Part shown: positions 1-8,818 of the stretch, one piece after another | Layout: each line of letters starts with the position of its first letter | Numbering within the stretch: the stretch's first letter is position 1 | DNA from: Pirellulales bacterium | GTDB taxonomy: Bacteria > Planctomycetota > Planctomycetia > Pirellulales > PALSA-1355 | Length of the DNA stretch: 64,000 bases | Assembly: GCA_022844125.1 (NCBI GenBank) | Contig: JALHMI010000003.1 | Coordinates: 124,001-188,000 of the forward strand | Direction: 5' to 3' | Translations under genes and position numbers: made by a program | The notes under the pieces: generated by a model | Databases searched by the model: none | What the model was told of the DNA's origin: nothing | What the model saw: only the letters and a program-made list of their open reading frames with translations

Positions 1-300
1 GACGTCGATTTGCTCGCCAACCTGGAACGAACGATAGAAGCTGCCGATGCCGTACTCCCGAAGCAGGAACCGCTGGTTGGCCGCGTAGCGCGGCGCCACG
101 CGGGCCTGAACGGTCAACACGCCCTCGGCGAAGTCGATATCCAGCGAATCGCGCTCGACCCCGGGAACGTCCATCACCAGGGTGAGCTCGTTCTCACTCT
201 CCAGGATGTCGACGTTCGGTCGATAAGCGAGACCCGAATTGGTCGGCTGCTCCGCGGTCGGGGTTTCCTGCACTTGTGGTTCTTTGGTTTCACTTGTCAT
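1..300 (-). CDS. Hsp20/alpha-crystallin small heat shock protein, partial (3' end off the window)
   Basis: This is an ATP-independent holdase chaperone of the Hsp20 family, cut at the left edge after 100 codons. The visible part has a short polar N-terminus, then the start of an alpha-crystallin domain: 'RPNVDILESENELTLVMDVPGV' style strands from about residue 30, with the family pattern of an acidic 'D-I-L-E' strand, 'PGV', and 'GVLTVQAR' at about residues 60-67. The start at 300 is set by an AGGAG ribosome-binding site 8 bases upstream. It lies 89 bases downstream of a second Hsp20 gene in the same direction, so the two are probably co-transcribed. The C-terminal I-x-I anchor cannot be seen. 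Confidence 0.88.
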   Translation of the reverse strand, partial: MTSETKEPQVQETPTAEQPTNSGLAYRPNVDILESENELTLVMDVPGVERDSLDIDFAEGVLTVQARVAPRYAANQRFLLREYGIGSFYRSFQVGEQIDV

Positions 301-389
301 GGATTGATGCTCCTGTTCTCTGAACGTCGCGATCAGGGACGACGCGACAGGGTCGTGTGATAAAGTGAGGTCTGTTGCGAATCGTTTGC

Positions 390-833
390 TTACTCCGCGG
401 CCCGGATGGCGATCTTCTTGGGCTTTGCGCTTTCGGCCTTGGGGAGTTTCACGAGCAGGACGCCGTCGCGGAGACTCGCTTCGACGCGCTGGGCATCGAC
501 TTCAAACGGGAGGCGGACAACACGATTGAACTGCCCGGCCCCGCGCTCTTGCCGGTGAAACGCGACGCCTTCGCCAGCCATCGTGCTGCGGCGACCTTGA
601 ATCGTGAGATCGCCGACCATGACCGAGATGTCGAGATCGTCGGACTTTACCCCGGGAAGCTCGGCTTCGGCGAACAGCGAGTCGCCGTCCTCCCAAACGT
701 TGAGCGCTGGAAAACCTGCCGCGGTGGGCGCCACGGGACGACTGCCGCGACCGAAGAAGTCCTGAACCAACCAATCCATCTCATTCCGAAGTTGGGCGAC
801 CGGTGAACCCGTGTTGAGACGCCTGAGTACCAT
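390..833 (-). CDS. Hsp20/alpha-crystallin small heat shock protein
   Basis: Small heat shock protein of 147 residues, the usual size for a bacterial Hsp20. Residues about 40-145 form the alpha-crystallin domain: 'ALNVWEDGDSLFAEAELPGV' strands, then 'LTIQGRR', 'FNRVVRLPFEVD', and 'DGVLLVKLPK' near the end. A C-terminal 'KKIAIRAAE' supplies the I-x-I-type motif used for oligomer assembly. The open frame runs up to 962, but GGAGGT lies 8 bases before the ATG at 833, while the upstream candidates have no good site, so 833 is chosen. It probably forms a stress-induced pair with the Hsp20 gene just downstream. Confidence 0.9.
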   Translation of the reverse strand: MVLRRLNTGSPVAQLRNEMDWLVQDFFGRGSRPVAPTAAGFPALNVWEDGDSLFAEAELPGVKSDDLDISVMVGDLTIQGRRSTMAGEGVAFHRQERGAGQFNRVVRLPFEVDAQRVEASLRDGVLLVKLPKAESAKPKKIAIRAAE

Positions 834-1009
834 GGGAATCGACCTCCGCATTGTGAGCCTTGTCTCTAGTTCAAAAAGGGCGAATTCTCGCGCCCCGGCT
901 TCGGGCTCGGCGGTCCGCGCCCGAACGGGACGGTGTGCTTGAAATGACTGGATGCGTGGCATCCGATCCGTTAGTTAAGCAACGGGAATGCCAAACGCGA
1001 CGCACTATC

Positions 1010-1022
1010 GCAAGTTACTTGC
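1010..1022. other. 13-base perfect palindrome upstream of the hsp20 pair
   Basis: GCAAGTTACTTGC is a perfect palindrome with a central T, lying about 180 bases upstream of the hsp20 start at 833. It could be a regulator site, but no known heat-shock operator (CIRCE, for example) matches it. It is recorded only as a visible structure. Confidence 0.2.
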
Positions 1023-1067
1023 AGCAAGGCACTTAGGGCGAATAGCAATTGCCGATGAAAGAGACAA

Positions 1068-1102
1068 GCGGCCTGCCAAAATGACAGGCCGCCTGCTTTT
1101 TT
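1068..1102. terminator. hairpin with T-run, probable transcription terminator
   Basis: GCGGCCTG at 1068-1075 pairs perfectly with CAGGCCGC at 1085-1092 across a 9-base loop, followed on the plus strand by six Ts (1097-1102). It sits just past the stop of the minus-strand surface-protein gene, so it most likely ends that transcript. However, the T-run is on the plus-strand side, and on the minus strand the hairpin is followed only by the weaker TTGTCTCTTTC. Confidence 0.6.
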
Positions 1103-1117
1103 GAAACGTCGTTTGGT

Positions 1118-3019
1118 TTAGAGAGTCGAGAGCGACAAATCCAACTCCGCGTCCTCGTCGTCCTCCGCTTCGGCGACGACCAGCGATTCAGCGTCGACCG
1201 GTTCGAGGATCAAGCTGGCAATCGCCGCGTCGACTACCGCAATCGGCGCCGAAACGGTGGCGGCCGGCAATGCCGCCAGTGGTTCGGCTGGCGGTACGAC
1301 CACCGATTCGATGGCGAGCGCCGAGGCTACCGCCGACTGAGAATCGTCGGTATCGGCCGCCATCGGGTCTCCCGGCGGCGTCCAGGTAAGGTTCCGCGTC
1401 AGGAAGCCGGCATTGAAACGTGCGATTAGTTCATCGCCGGCACTCACGGCGCCATCCTTATTGAAGTCGTAGATATTTGTGAGGGGTTGGAGGAACGACG
1501 GGTTATTGCGCGTGGCGAGGGCGTCCGCGGCGGCGGTGGAAACAATCGTGGGTGGCGAATTAATGAATGTATCTCCAAGGCGGCTACCGAAGAAGAACAC
1601 GTCGCTTGCGGCCAGGTTCGTATTGGTGTTGAACCCACCCAGTGTGTCGTTGCCTTCGAAGATTACCTGCAGCCAGGTATTTTCAATGGCATTATTGGCC
1701 CAAATGATCGTGATCCGGTCGCTGCCGCCGACACCTTCGCCTGCACGCACGCTAACGCTCACCGGGGCGGGCGCCTCGGTCCAGGCGCCAACATCACTGC
1801 TCGTGCCCACCTTGAATGTGAAATCGGCGGCCGTGATCGCGCCGGCCGTACCGTCGATGTCAACCATGATGCCATTGATGCCCTTGGCATAGCTGCTGAA
1901 CGCCGAGGTGGGAGCCGTGATGCTGCCAGTGAACTGCAAGGCGACCTTGTCAGTCGCGATCGCATTGTCGTCGGATGGATTCGCGCCGGTTGTATTCCCA
2001 TCAAACTTCGAATGGTTGTAGAACAGGTGCCGGCCGACGGGCATCGCGACCGGTTCATCCACCGGCAGGAATGCGATGCCGGTGGGAGTTCCAATGCCGG
2101 AGACCAGCGTTTCGATAAACGCGCCCGTCGTGGGATTGTAGCGCTGGATCGCGCCGTTCAGATTGTGATCAGGCGACAGACCGACCAGCAGATCGCCATT
2201 CTCGGCAAACGCCAGCGCGCTGGGTTGCGGCGGATATCCTGCGGAGCTGCCAGTGCCGACGGGCGTCGTCAAATTGATGAATTGGCTGTAAGCATCCTCG
2301 CTCACGTCGTAAAGGAGCACCTGGTGGTGATCCAGCGGATCCTGACCTAGCGTAATGTCGCCAATCAGGATGTCGCCATCGGGGCGCACGAGCACGGCGG
2401 CAGGGTTGAAACCTGCGCCCTGGCCGATGAGCACCGTCAAATTGTTGTCGTCGTCGTAACGATTGAGACCCTGGAAGAACAGGTCGCCGACGATCAGGTC
2501 CCCATCGTCCTCGAAATCGAACCCACCCGGCGCATACGTGAGCTGCAGGGTTTCGGCGGCGAGGTACTGCTGGGTGAGCGAGTTGGTGTCGAACTGGAAG
2601 ATCGCGGCGGACTGCAAGTCGCCCACATACAGGTTACCGTTCGGTCCGAATGCGAGTGCCGACGGGGCCTGGAGCGGTGCTGGCGTTGAGTCGCCTGCGC
2701 CGAGCATTCCCAGCAGGGTTCCATCGTTGTCGTAGTGCAGCACGCCGCCCGCAAACAGGCTGCTGACGTAGAAGGTGCCGTCCGGCGCCACGGCCACGCC
2801 CTGGACCATACCGACCATGGGGCCAGTCGGAACACCGCCGGCCACGGGGTCAAACTGATCATCGTAGCGCAATACGCTGAGGCCGCCCGTGTCGTCGAAC
2901 ACGCTGACCAGCATGTCCGCAGCCAGCATCATGCGGCATTCGAGTACCTCGGCGGCGAAACAGACGGTGGAGCTTCCACAGTGGTTAGTCGAGCGACGAG
3001 TCTTGGTGGTGTAAGTCAT
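1118..3019 (-). CDS. secreted/surface beta-propeller protein with LEPR-like signal and dockerin-like C-terminus
   Basis: Exported protein of 633 residues. The N-terminus is basic and has 'LECRMMLAAD' at about residues 26-35, the variant signal seen at the start of many planctomycete cell-surface proteins (LEPR-type). Residues about 45-320 hold NHL/SMP-30-like repeats such as 'PSALAFGPNGNLYVGD' and 'PAAVLVRPDGDILIGD'. A second domain starts with 'LFYNHSKFDGN' and continues through 'GINGIMVDIDG', a module I recall from other planctomycete surface proteins. Near residues 540-560 'DFNKDGAVSAGDELIARFN' resembles one dockerin/EF-hand calcium loop. The open frame extends to 3271, but the family N-terminus fits the ATG at 3019. 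The role is unknown; adhesion or surface-complex assembly is an inference. Confidence 0.75.
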   Translation of the reverse strand: MTYTTKTRRSTNHCGSSTVCFAAEVLECRMMLAADMLVSVFDDTGGLSVLRYDDQFDPVAGGVPTGPMVGMVQGVAVAPDGTFYVSSLFAGGVLHYDNDGTLLGMLGAGDSTPAPLQAPSALAFGPNGNLYVGDLQSAAIFQFDTNSLTQQYLAAETLQLTYAPGGFDFEDDGDLIVGDLFFQGLNRYDDDNNLTVLIGQGAGFNPAAVLVRPDGDILIGDITLGQDPLDHHQVLLYDVSEDAYSQFINLTTPVGTGSSAGYPPQPSALAFAENGDLLVGLSPDHNLNGAIQRYNPTTGAFIETLVSGIGTPTGIAFLPVDEPVAMPVGRHLFYNHSKFDGNTTGANPSDDNAIATDKVALQFTGSITAPTSAFSSYAKGINGIMVDIDGTAGAITAADFTFKVGTSSDVGAWTEAPAPVSVSVRAGEGVGGSDRITIIWANNAIENTWLQVIFEGNDTLGGFNTNTNLAASDVFFFGSRLGDTFINSPPTIVSTAAADALATRNNPSFLQPLTNIYDFNKDGAVSAGDELIARFNAGFLTRNLTWTPPGDPMAADTDDSQSAVASALAIESVVVPPAEPLAALPAATVSAPIAVVDAAIASLILEPVDAESLVVAEAEDDEDAELDLSLSTL

Positions 3020-3297
3020 GATTGTGGTATCAAAAGGTGGGTTGCAACGTGGCAAGGCCGGTAGAATCCGGGGGGCGGCGCTCGGCCTCGCGGAATGTTC
3101 AGCCTCCTGCCAAACACGGGTTAGCGAACTGCGGGTTGACTGATACTGTCGACCCCGGCGCGGCGCGATGCAAGCCCCCGGGGGCGAAATTTGCGCTATT
3201 CCGGAACCGGGCCGGGCGTGACTTGGCCGTGAAATGAGGGATAATGTGCCGACAGCCTTGCGCCTCTTCAACCATTCCCACCCCAGGACTAAAGCGA

Positions 3298-4311
3298 ATG
3301 CGACCTGCTCGTCGCCGGAGTTTGTTTCCGGCCGCTTTTACCTTGGTGGAACTGCTGGTCGTGATTGCCATCATCGGCGTGCTGATCGGGCTGCTACTGC
3401 CGGCGGTGCAGGCCGCGCGCGAATCGGCCCGGCGGACGAGTTGCGTCAATCACTTGCGGCAGCTTGGCGTGGCCGCGCAAAACCATCACGACGCCAAGGG
3501 TGGTCTGCCCTCGGGCGCGGATTCGAAGTCCTGGCCCTCTACGCCGAACAATGCCTGGACGTTCTACCGCTGGTCGTCCCTCGCACACCTGGCACCCTAC
3601 CTCGAAGAAGCCAACGCCCTCGGCCTGCTGGATTTATCGATTCCACTGTACGCCAACACCTTTGACGTTACGCCCCAAAATAAGCCGGGAGTGGCACAGG
3701 TCGTGCCGCTGTTTTTGTGCCCCAGCGATCTGGGGCACGTCGTTGCACCAGGCTTTGGACCGACGAATTACGTGGCCTGCTCGGGCACCGGCGCCGGCGG
3801 CGGGACGCCCTTCAACACCGACGGCGTATTCTACGTCAACTCGCGCACGCGACTGGCCGAGATCACCGACGGCACCAGCCACACCGCACTCATGAGCGAG
3901 AGCATTCTGGGCAACCCCAGGGGGACGCCGCTCGTGCGCGATCCGGAGGTCGATTACAAGTGGGCCCTCTCGGCGCCGCTGACAGAACTCTTCTGCACAA
4001 ACACGCCGCAATGGAACGTGTCCGATCCACGTGGCTTCGCCTGGGTGAGTGGCGAGTATCGCTGCGCTTCGTACAACCACTATGAGACGCCGAACTCGAC
4101 GAAGCCCGACTGCATGGGCACCAGACTGGGTGGCGGTCCGCAGTTTCAATTCTCCGCGTACGGGTGGCGTGCTGCGCGGAGTCGGCATCCCGGCGGCGTG
4201 AACGTGCTGTTGGCGGATGGCGCGGTACGGCCCGTGAATGAAGAGATCGATCCCGCGGCGTGGCGGGCTCTGTCAACCCGTGCGGGCGGCGAAGTGACAA
4301 CTGGCGAGTAG
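3298..4311 (+). CDS. DUF1559 protein with type IV pilin-like N-terminus
   Basis: Planctomycete pseudopilin-like protein of 337 residues. The N-terminus is a prepilin cleavage/methylation segment, '[20 protein letters not shown]', at residues 14-33, followed by '[15 protein letters not shown]'. The DUF1559 body ends in the H-X9-DG motif ('[12 protein letters not shown]', about residues 300-311). The residue before the expected cleavage site is Ala rather than the usual Gly. The start at 3298 is preferred over 3244 because AGGA lies 8 bases upstream and the pilin segment then begins at the usual distance. These proteins occur in large numbers in planctomycetes and are thought to be envelope or pseudopilus components; their real function is not established. 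Confidence 0.88.
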   Translation: MRPARRRSLFPAAFTLVELLVVIAIIGVLIGLLLPAVQAARESARRTSCVNHLRQLGVAAQNHHDAKGGLPSGADSKSWPSTPNNAWTFYRWSSLAHLAPYLEEANALGLLDLSIPLYANTFDVTPQNKPGVAQVVPLFLCPSDLGHVVAPGFGPTNYVACSGTGAGGGTPFNTDGVFYVNSRTRLAEITDGTSHTALMSESILGNPRGTPLVRDPEVDYKWALSAPLTELFCTNTPQWNVSDPRGFAWVSGEYRCASYNHYETPNSTKPDCMGTRLGGGPQFQFSAYGWRAARSRHPGGVNVLLADGAVRPVNEEIDPAAWRALSTRAGGEVTTGE

Positions 4312-4409
4312 TCGGCGGCGGATTGTTTTTCTGCTAAGCTGCTGCGAGCGGCTTACCACCGCGTGCCAGGTTCTTCTCGCAAGTTCGCAATTCACTAGCG
4401 TCAGCAGCC

Positions 4410-5021
4410 ATGTTCTTCGCATTCGATGGATTGGATGGGACCGGCAAGTCCACGCAGATGGACCTCTTTGTCACGTGGTTGATGGAGAGTGGATACGATG
4501 TCGTCCGCTGCATTGATCCGGGTACCACGCCCGTGGGACAGCGGATTCGCGAGCTGCTGCTCGGCGACGAAGTGCCGATCGGACGGATGAGCGAAATGCT
4601 GCTGTTCATGGCGGCCCGCGCGCAGCTAGTCGAGAGCGTCATCAAACCGGCACTCAACGCGGGAAGGACCGTCGTCTCGGACCGGTTCTTGCTTGCCAAC
4701 CTGGTCTACCAGGGGTATGCCGGCGGCCTCAATGTCGACGCGATTCGCGAGATTGGCCGCGTTGCCACTCAGGGCACTTTGCCGGACATCATGTTCGTGC
4801 TCGACATGTCGCCGCAGCTTGCCGCCGAGCGAATGCAGCGCGAGCGCGACCGGATGGAAGATCAGGATGCAAGCTACATTGAACGACTGCGCGCCGGTTT
4901 CCTTACGGAGGCCGCCTGCGATCCGCGCATCGTGGTGATCGATGCAGCGCGGGATATCGAGAGCGTGCAGGCGGAAATTCGCGCTGCTGCGAGTCGCGTT
5001 CTCGGCACCCGCGCGAATTAG
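4410..5021 (+). CDS. tmk: thymidylate kinase
   Basis: Phosphorylates dTMP to dTDP with ATP, an essential cytosolic step of dTTP synthesis. The 203-residue length is normal. The P-loop 'GLDGTGKST' is at residues 7-15, the 'DR' of the dTMP-binding DR[YFH] motif at 91-92 followed by 'QGYAGG', and an Arg-rich LID ('ERMQRERDRMED') at about 135-150. There is no clear ribosome-binding site before the ATG. It stands about 100 bases after the DUF1559 gene and converges on the VOC gene, with only 25 bases between the two stops. Confidence 0.95.
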   Translation: MFFAFDGLDGTGKSTQMDLFVTWLMESGYDVVRCIDPGTTPVGQRIRELLLGDEVPIGRMSEMLLFMAARAQLVESVIKPALNAGRTVVSDRFLLANLVYQGYAGGLNVDAIREIGRVATQGTLPDIMFVLDMSPQLAAERMQRERDRMEDQDASYIERLRAGFLTEAACDPRIVVIDAARDIESVQAEIRAAASRVLGTRAN

Positions 5022-5046
5022 CTACCGCGGCGCGATCCCTTGCTGC

Positions 5047-5448
5047 CTACACGTACGCCGGCGTCGGCGGGTAGGTGGCGATCTCGATGTGGTGGCCGTC
5101 CGGATCGCGGAAGAAAATCTGCGAAATGTTGCGATCAACAACGACGTTTTTGCGATAGGGGATGCCGAATTGCTTCAGGAGCTCCTCGGCCCCTTCGAGA
5201 TCATTGGTGTTGAGAGCCAGGTGATCCCCGCGGGTGTCGATGTCGCCTTCCGGATCGCTGGCCGAGGGGCTTTGGATTAGGTGGATCATGATCCCGTAGT
5301 TGTAGAGCCAGGCCCCCGGAAAATCGAAGTTGGGGCGGGAGACTTCGCGGAACCCCAGCACTTCGCGATAGAACTTGCGACTCTCTTCGAGCCGTTTGGT
5401 TTTACGGCCGACGTGGTTTACGGCGGTGATCGGAAGCGATTGAGACAC
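5047..5448 (-). CDS. VOC-superfamily (glyoxalase/bleomycin-resistance-like) protein
   Basis: A 133-residue protein with one vicinal-oxygen-chelate fold made of two beta-alpha-beta-beta-beta modules. Likely metal ligands are His12 ('NHVG'), His76 ('RGDHLAL') and Glu122 ('GHHIEIA'), matching the usual H/H/E set, and 'FFRDPDGHHIE' is the classic C-terminal signature. Members include lactoylglutathione lyases, dioxygenases and fosfomycin-resistance enzymes, and the sequence does not settle the substrate. The gene stands alone, convergent with tmk. Confidence 0.85.
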   Translation of the reverse strand: MSQSLPITAVNHVGRKTKRLEESRKFYREVLGFREVSRPNFDFPGAWLYNYGIMIHLIQSPSASDPEGDIDTRGDHLALNTNDLEGAEELLKQFGIPYRKNVVVDRNISQIFFRDPDGHHIEIATYPPTPAYV

Positions 5449-5711
5449 GGCGGTGCGACTCCGGTGTGATGGCTGCGGCAGGACGAGTTGCAGGAGGCGC
5501 TATGTCAGACTCCGGCCGGGCCCGCTAGCGCCGCTGGCAATATAGTCGCCCCGAGCGTGCGGGAGCAACGATCAGCCCCCTTGCTCTGCGGTGGGGTTGT
5601 AGCGATTTTCTCGATTAGCCGGCTACCGCCGGCCGATACGACCCTGTAAGGGGAATCACCGCGGCGGGCGAATCGACATTTGCCGCCGCCATGGTTAGGG
5701 GGGAGTTTCGC

Positions 5712-6233
5712 ATGGTTCGCAAGCTTGCGCTGTCGCTCGTGCTGCTGGCTGGGTGCCTGAGTCAATTCGGGTTCGCCTTTGACCGCACTCCCTGGCCCTG
5801 CGGCAGGACCTATTACGGCTGCCAGTGTGGATGCGTGTTCTGGCACGAGTGGTTCAGCCACAAGCCATGCTGCTGCGAACCATGCAACCAGTGCGGGCAA
5901 TTCACCCAGTCAAACAATCCGTATGTTGTGACTGGCCCGCACTACACGCGGTTTGGTGAAGTGTACAGCGACGGCAGCGGTTCAAACCGTCCGGGAGCGA
6001 TTGGAGAGCTGTACAACGGGCCGAACTCGAGTGAGCCCACGCCGGCACAGCCCACCCCGGCCGCGCCGGGTGTGATGGAAGACATGGGCCCCGGGCCCGG
6101 CGGTCCGACGACGATGATGCCGCGAAGCCGAATGACCACGGCGCAGCGCTCTGACTCGGGTGGGCAGTTTGATTCGATGCCCTCTTCCCGTACGATGGGA
6201 AGGCCGTCGCGAACGAGGCTGTTCACCCGCTAA
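5712..6233 (+). CDS. Cys-rich exported protein, function unknown
   Basis: A 173-residue protein with a hydrophobic leader (MVRKLALSLVLLAGCLSQ...). The leader contains LAGC at about 12-15, which could be a lipobox, although the hydrophobic stretch continues and a signal-peptidase-I site is also possible. Residues about 30-65 hold roughly a dozen Cys in patterns such as 'CQCGC' and 'CCCEPCNQC', suggesting disulfides or metal binding. The rest is Pro/Gly/Ser/Thr-rich and probably disordered. A GGGGGAG site 6 bases before 5712 favours this start over 5691. I do not recognise a family beyond similar small planctomycete proteins. Confidence 0.7.
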   Translation: MVRKLALSLVLLAGCLSQFGFAFDRTPWPCGRTYYGCQCGCVFWHEWFSHKPCCCEPCNQCGQFTQSNNPYVVTGPHYTRFGEVYSDGSGSNRPGAIGELYNGPNSSEPTPAQPTPAAPGVMEDMGPGPGGPTTMMPRSRMTTAQRSDSGGQFDSMPSSRTMGRPSRTRLFTR

Positions 6234-6307
6234 GGCGGCGGGTGCCAAACGGTTAGCCTCTGGGCCCCTTTCGGCGGTCGAGTGCACGTTACAGGCATCG
6301 GCGCGCC

Positions 6308-8005
6308 ATGCGGACTTCCGGCATCGACGCTTTTCTCCACATGCTGGCCGAGGCCGGCGTGCGGTACGTGTTCGGCAATCCCGGCACGACCGAGCTTCCG
6401 CTGAACGACGCGCTGGTGCGCGACCAGCGCATCAAATACATCCTGGGGCTCCAGGAAGTTCCCGTCATGGCGATGGCCGACGGCTATGCGATGGCCGGCC
6501 GGCAACTGGGCGTCGTGAATCTGCACATCAGTTGCGGGCTCGGCAATGCGATGGGCATGCTCTACAACGCCTTTCGCGAGGGAACGCCGCTGTTGGTAAC
6601 GGCCGGCCAGACCGACCGCCGGTTGCGGTTTCAGGAACCGATTTTGTACGGCGACATGGTTGCCGTGGCCAAACCCTGGACGAAGTGGTCGGTTGAAGTC
6701 GAGCGGATCGAGGACCTGCCGCTGGCGCTCCGAAGGGCTATGCAGATCGCGTTGACTCCGCCCACGGGGCCGGTGTTTCTGTCGATTCCAGTCGACATCC
6801 AGATGGAGACGGCGGAGCTCGATCTGACACCGTCAGCGCCGCTCTCTTATCGTGTCAGGCCGCCGCAGGAGGACATCGAGCGCGCGGCGCGCATACTGTC
6901 CGAGGCGAAGAACCCGGCGATTCTGGTCGGCAGTCGCGTCCAGGAAGCGGACGCCGTGAAGGAACTGGTGAGCGTGGCCGAACGCCTGGGTGCGCCGGTC
7001 TATTCGGAACCGCCGCACGCGCACGGCCGGCTCGGCTTTCCGGTGGATCACCCGCTGTATGGCCAGACGATTCCGCTGTGGGCCAATGAAATTGCCGGGC
7101 ACCTGGCAGAATTCGATGCGCTGCTCGTCGTGGGAATGGACCTGCTTCGGGAGTATGTCTATCACGGACCCGAACCGGCGATTCCGCGCTCGCTGAAGAT
7201 CGTGCATTTGGATGAGAGTTCGGAACAGATCGGGAAAAACTTTCCGGTAGCGGCCGGCGTGCTGGGTGACACAAAGCTGGGGCTAGCCGAACTGGACGCC
7301 CAACTGGGCAAGTCAATGAACGACGCCGATCGCGCCGCGGCAGCCCAACGTGCGGAGAACCGCGGCCGCTTGCATCACCAGGCGCGCGAACAACTGAAGA
7401 GTAAAATTGCCGCGCGGCGGAGTGATCGCCCGCTGGCTGGCGGTGTACTGATGTCGGCGCTGGCCGGCGTTCTGCCAGAGAATGTCGCCGTGATCGAAGA
7501 AGCCGTGACGACGACGAACACGACGCTGCATCGGCTTGGCGCGCTGAAGAACACGAGCGGGTATTTTGCCCATCGCGGTTGGGCGCTCGGCTGGGGGCTC
7601 GGTTGTTCGCTCGGCGTGAAGCTCGCCTGGCCCGAGCGGCCGGTGCTGGCGATTTTAGGCGAGGGCGCCGCAATGTACGGCATCCAAGGACTTTGGTCCG
7701 CCGCGCATCACAAGCTGCCGGTTACCTTCGTGATTTGTAACAACGCCCAGTACCAGATTCTGAAAGCCGGCGCAGCGGGGTTTGGATTGCCCGCGGCCAA
7801 GGCCGGCAAGTTCGTGGGTATGGACCTTCGTGAACCGGAGATCGACTTCGTGGCACTCGCTCAATCGCTGGGCGTGTACGCGGAGCGAGTGTCCGAACCG
7901 GATGAACTTGCGGCGAAAGTGAAGTCCTCGCTGGCCGCCAACGACATCCCTCGCCTGTTCGACGTACCCATCGCCCGTTCGACTGCCGGGCCGGGTAGCC
8001 CCTGA
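6308..8005 (+). CDS. thiamine-diphosphate-dependent enzyme, benzoylformate decarboxylase-like
   Basis: A 565-residue enzyme with the three-domain ThDP fold (PYR, central, PP). The N-terminus resembles benzoylformate decarboxylase: 'FGNPGTTELP' at about 19-28, the catalytic-Glu region 'LQEVPVMAMADGYAMA' at about 48-63, and 'NLHISCGLGNAMG', where the His matches the active-site His of that enzyme. The C-terminal ThDP motif spans 'GEG' to 'NN' with normal spacing, but the first metal-binding Asp of the canonical GDG is Glu. Pyruvate oxidase, acetolactate synthase-like or 2-oxoacid decarboxylase activity are all possible, and the neighbours do not point to a pathway. No ribosome-binding site is evident. 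Confidence 0.85.
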   Translation: MRTSGIDAFLHMLAEAGVRYVFGNPGTTELPLNDALVRDQRIKYILGLQEVPVMAMADGYAMAGRQLGVVNLHISCGLGNAMGMLYNAFREGTPLLVTAGQTDRRLRFQEPILYGDMVAVAKPWTKWSVEVERIEDLPLALRRAMQIALTPPTGPVFLSIPVDIQMETAELDLTPSAPLSYRVRPPQEDIERAARILSEAKNPAILVGSRVQEADAVKELVSVAERLGAPVYSEPPHAHGRLGFPVDHPLYGQTIPLWANEIAGHLAEFDALLVVGMDLLREYVYHGPEPAIPRSLKIVHLDESSEQIGKNFPVAAGVLGDTKLGLAELDAQLGKSMNDADRAAAAQRAENRGRLHHQAREQLKSKIAARRSDRPLAGGVLMSALAGVLPENVAVIEEAVTTTNTTLHRLGALKNTSGYFAHRGWALGWGLGCSLGVKLAWPERPVLAILGEGAAMYGIQGLWSAAHHKLPVTFVICNNAQYQILKAGAAGFGLPAAKAGKFVGMDLREPEIDFVALAQSLGVYAERVSEPDELAAKVKSSLAANDIPRLFDVPIARSTAGPGSP

Positions 8006-8065
8006 CGTATAATTGCGGTTGGTTTCCGAACTCGCGCGGCTTCCGCAAAAAGACATTCGCTGGTC

Positions 8066-8818
8066 ATGCCATTAGCTCCGCTTAAGCCCTGGGTCGATCG
8101 TTGGCGCGAAAGGTCGTTGCCGGAACTGCCGGTGTTGGTAGCGATCGTGCTGATCGCCGCTCTGAGCTGGGGATTTATCGAGCTTGCCGACGAAGTCCTC
8201 GGTGGCGACACGCAGCATTTTGACCAGGCGGTGATCGAAGCGCTACGCGACCCCAACGATCCACGATTGCCACGCGGTCCAAGCTGGCTGGCGGACGCGG
8301 CCCGCGACGTCACGGCCCTGGGCAGCCCGGCCGTGTTGGCCCTGACAGTGATCGTCGTTACCGGCTACCTGGCGATGCTCAAGCGCTGGCGGACGATTGC
8401 GGTACTGCTGGCTGCGGTGATCAGCGGCGCGATTTTGACGGCGCTGCTCAAGCAAGGCTTCGGCCGCGAGCGCCCGCCCTCAGGCTCGGCCCTGCAAGGC
8501 ACGCACTCGCTCAGTTTTCCGAGCGGGCACTCGCTCTCCGCGGCGCTGGTGTACCTGACGCTGGGGGCCATGCTCGCGCGTGTGATGCCCACCTGGAAGC
8601 TGCACGTGTACGTCATCGGGATGGCGCTTGCGGTGACGATTCTGATTGGCTCGACGCGAGTCTACCTTGGCGTGCACTATCCGACCGACGTGCTGGCCGG
8701 TTGGACCGTCGGCTCGGCCTGGGCGCTGTTGTGGTGGCTGATCGCGCGCAGGACAATTCGCCACGGTGAGCCGGGCGCCGAACAACTCAAGGTTGAAGGC
8801 GCTGCCAATGCGAACTGA
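8066..8818 (+). CDS. PAP2-family membrane phosphatase
   Basis: A 250-residue membrane protein with about five to six transmembrane helices and the three PAP2 motifs: K129-x6-R136P137, P152-S-G-H155, and S196-R-x6-H204-x3-D208. His155 and His204 are the expected catalytic residues. Family members dephosphorylate lipid phosphates such as undecaprenyl pyrophosphate or phosphatidate at the membrane surface. A perfect TATAAT lies at 8008-8013, but without a convincing -35 box. The 3' end overlaps the next gene by 11 bases, so the two are translationally linked. Confidence 0.9.
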   Translation: MPLAPLKPWVDRWRERSLPELPVLVAIVLIAALSWGFIELADEVLGGDTQHFDQAVIEALRDPNDPRLPRGPSWLADAARDVTALGSPAVLALTVIVVTGYLAMLKRWRTIAVLLAAVISGAILTALLKQGFGRERPPSGSALQGTHSLSFPSGHSLSAALVYLTLGAMLARVMPTWKLHVYVIGMALAVTILIGSTRVYLGVHYPTDVLAGWTVGSAWALLWWLIARRTIRHGEPGAEQLKVEGAANAN

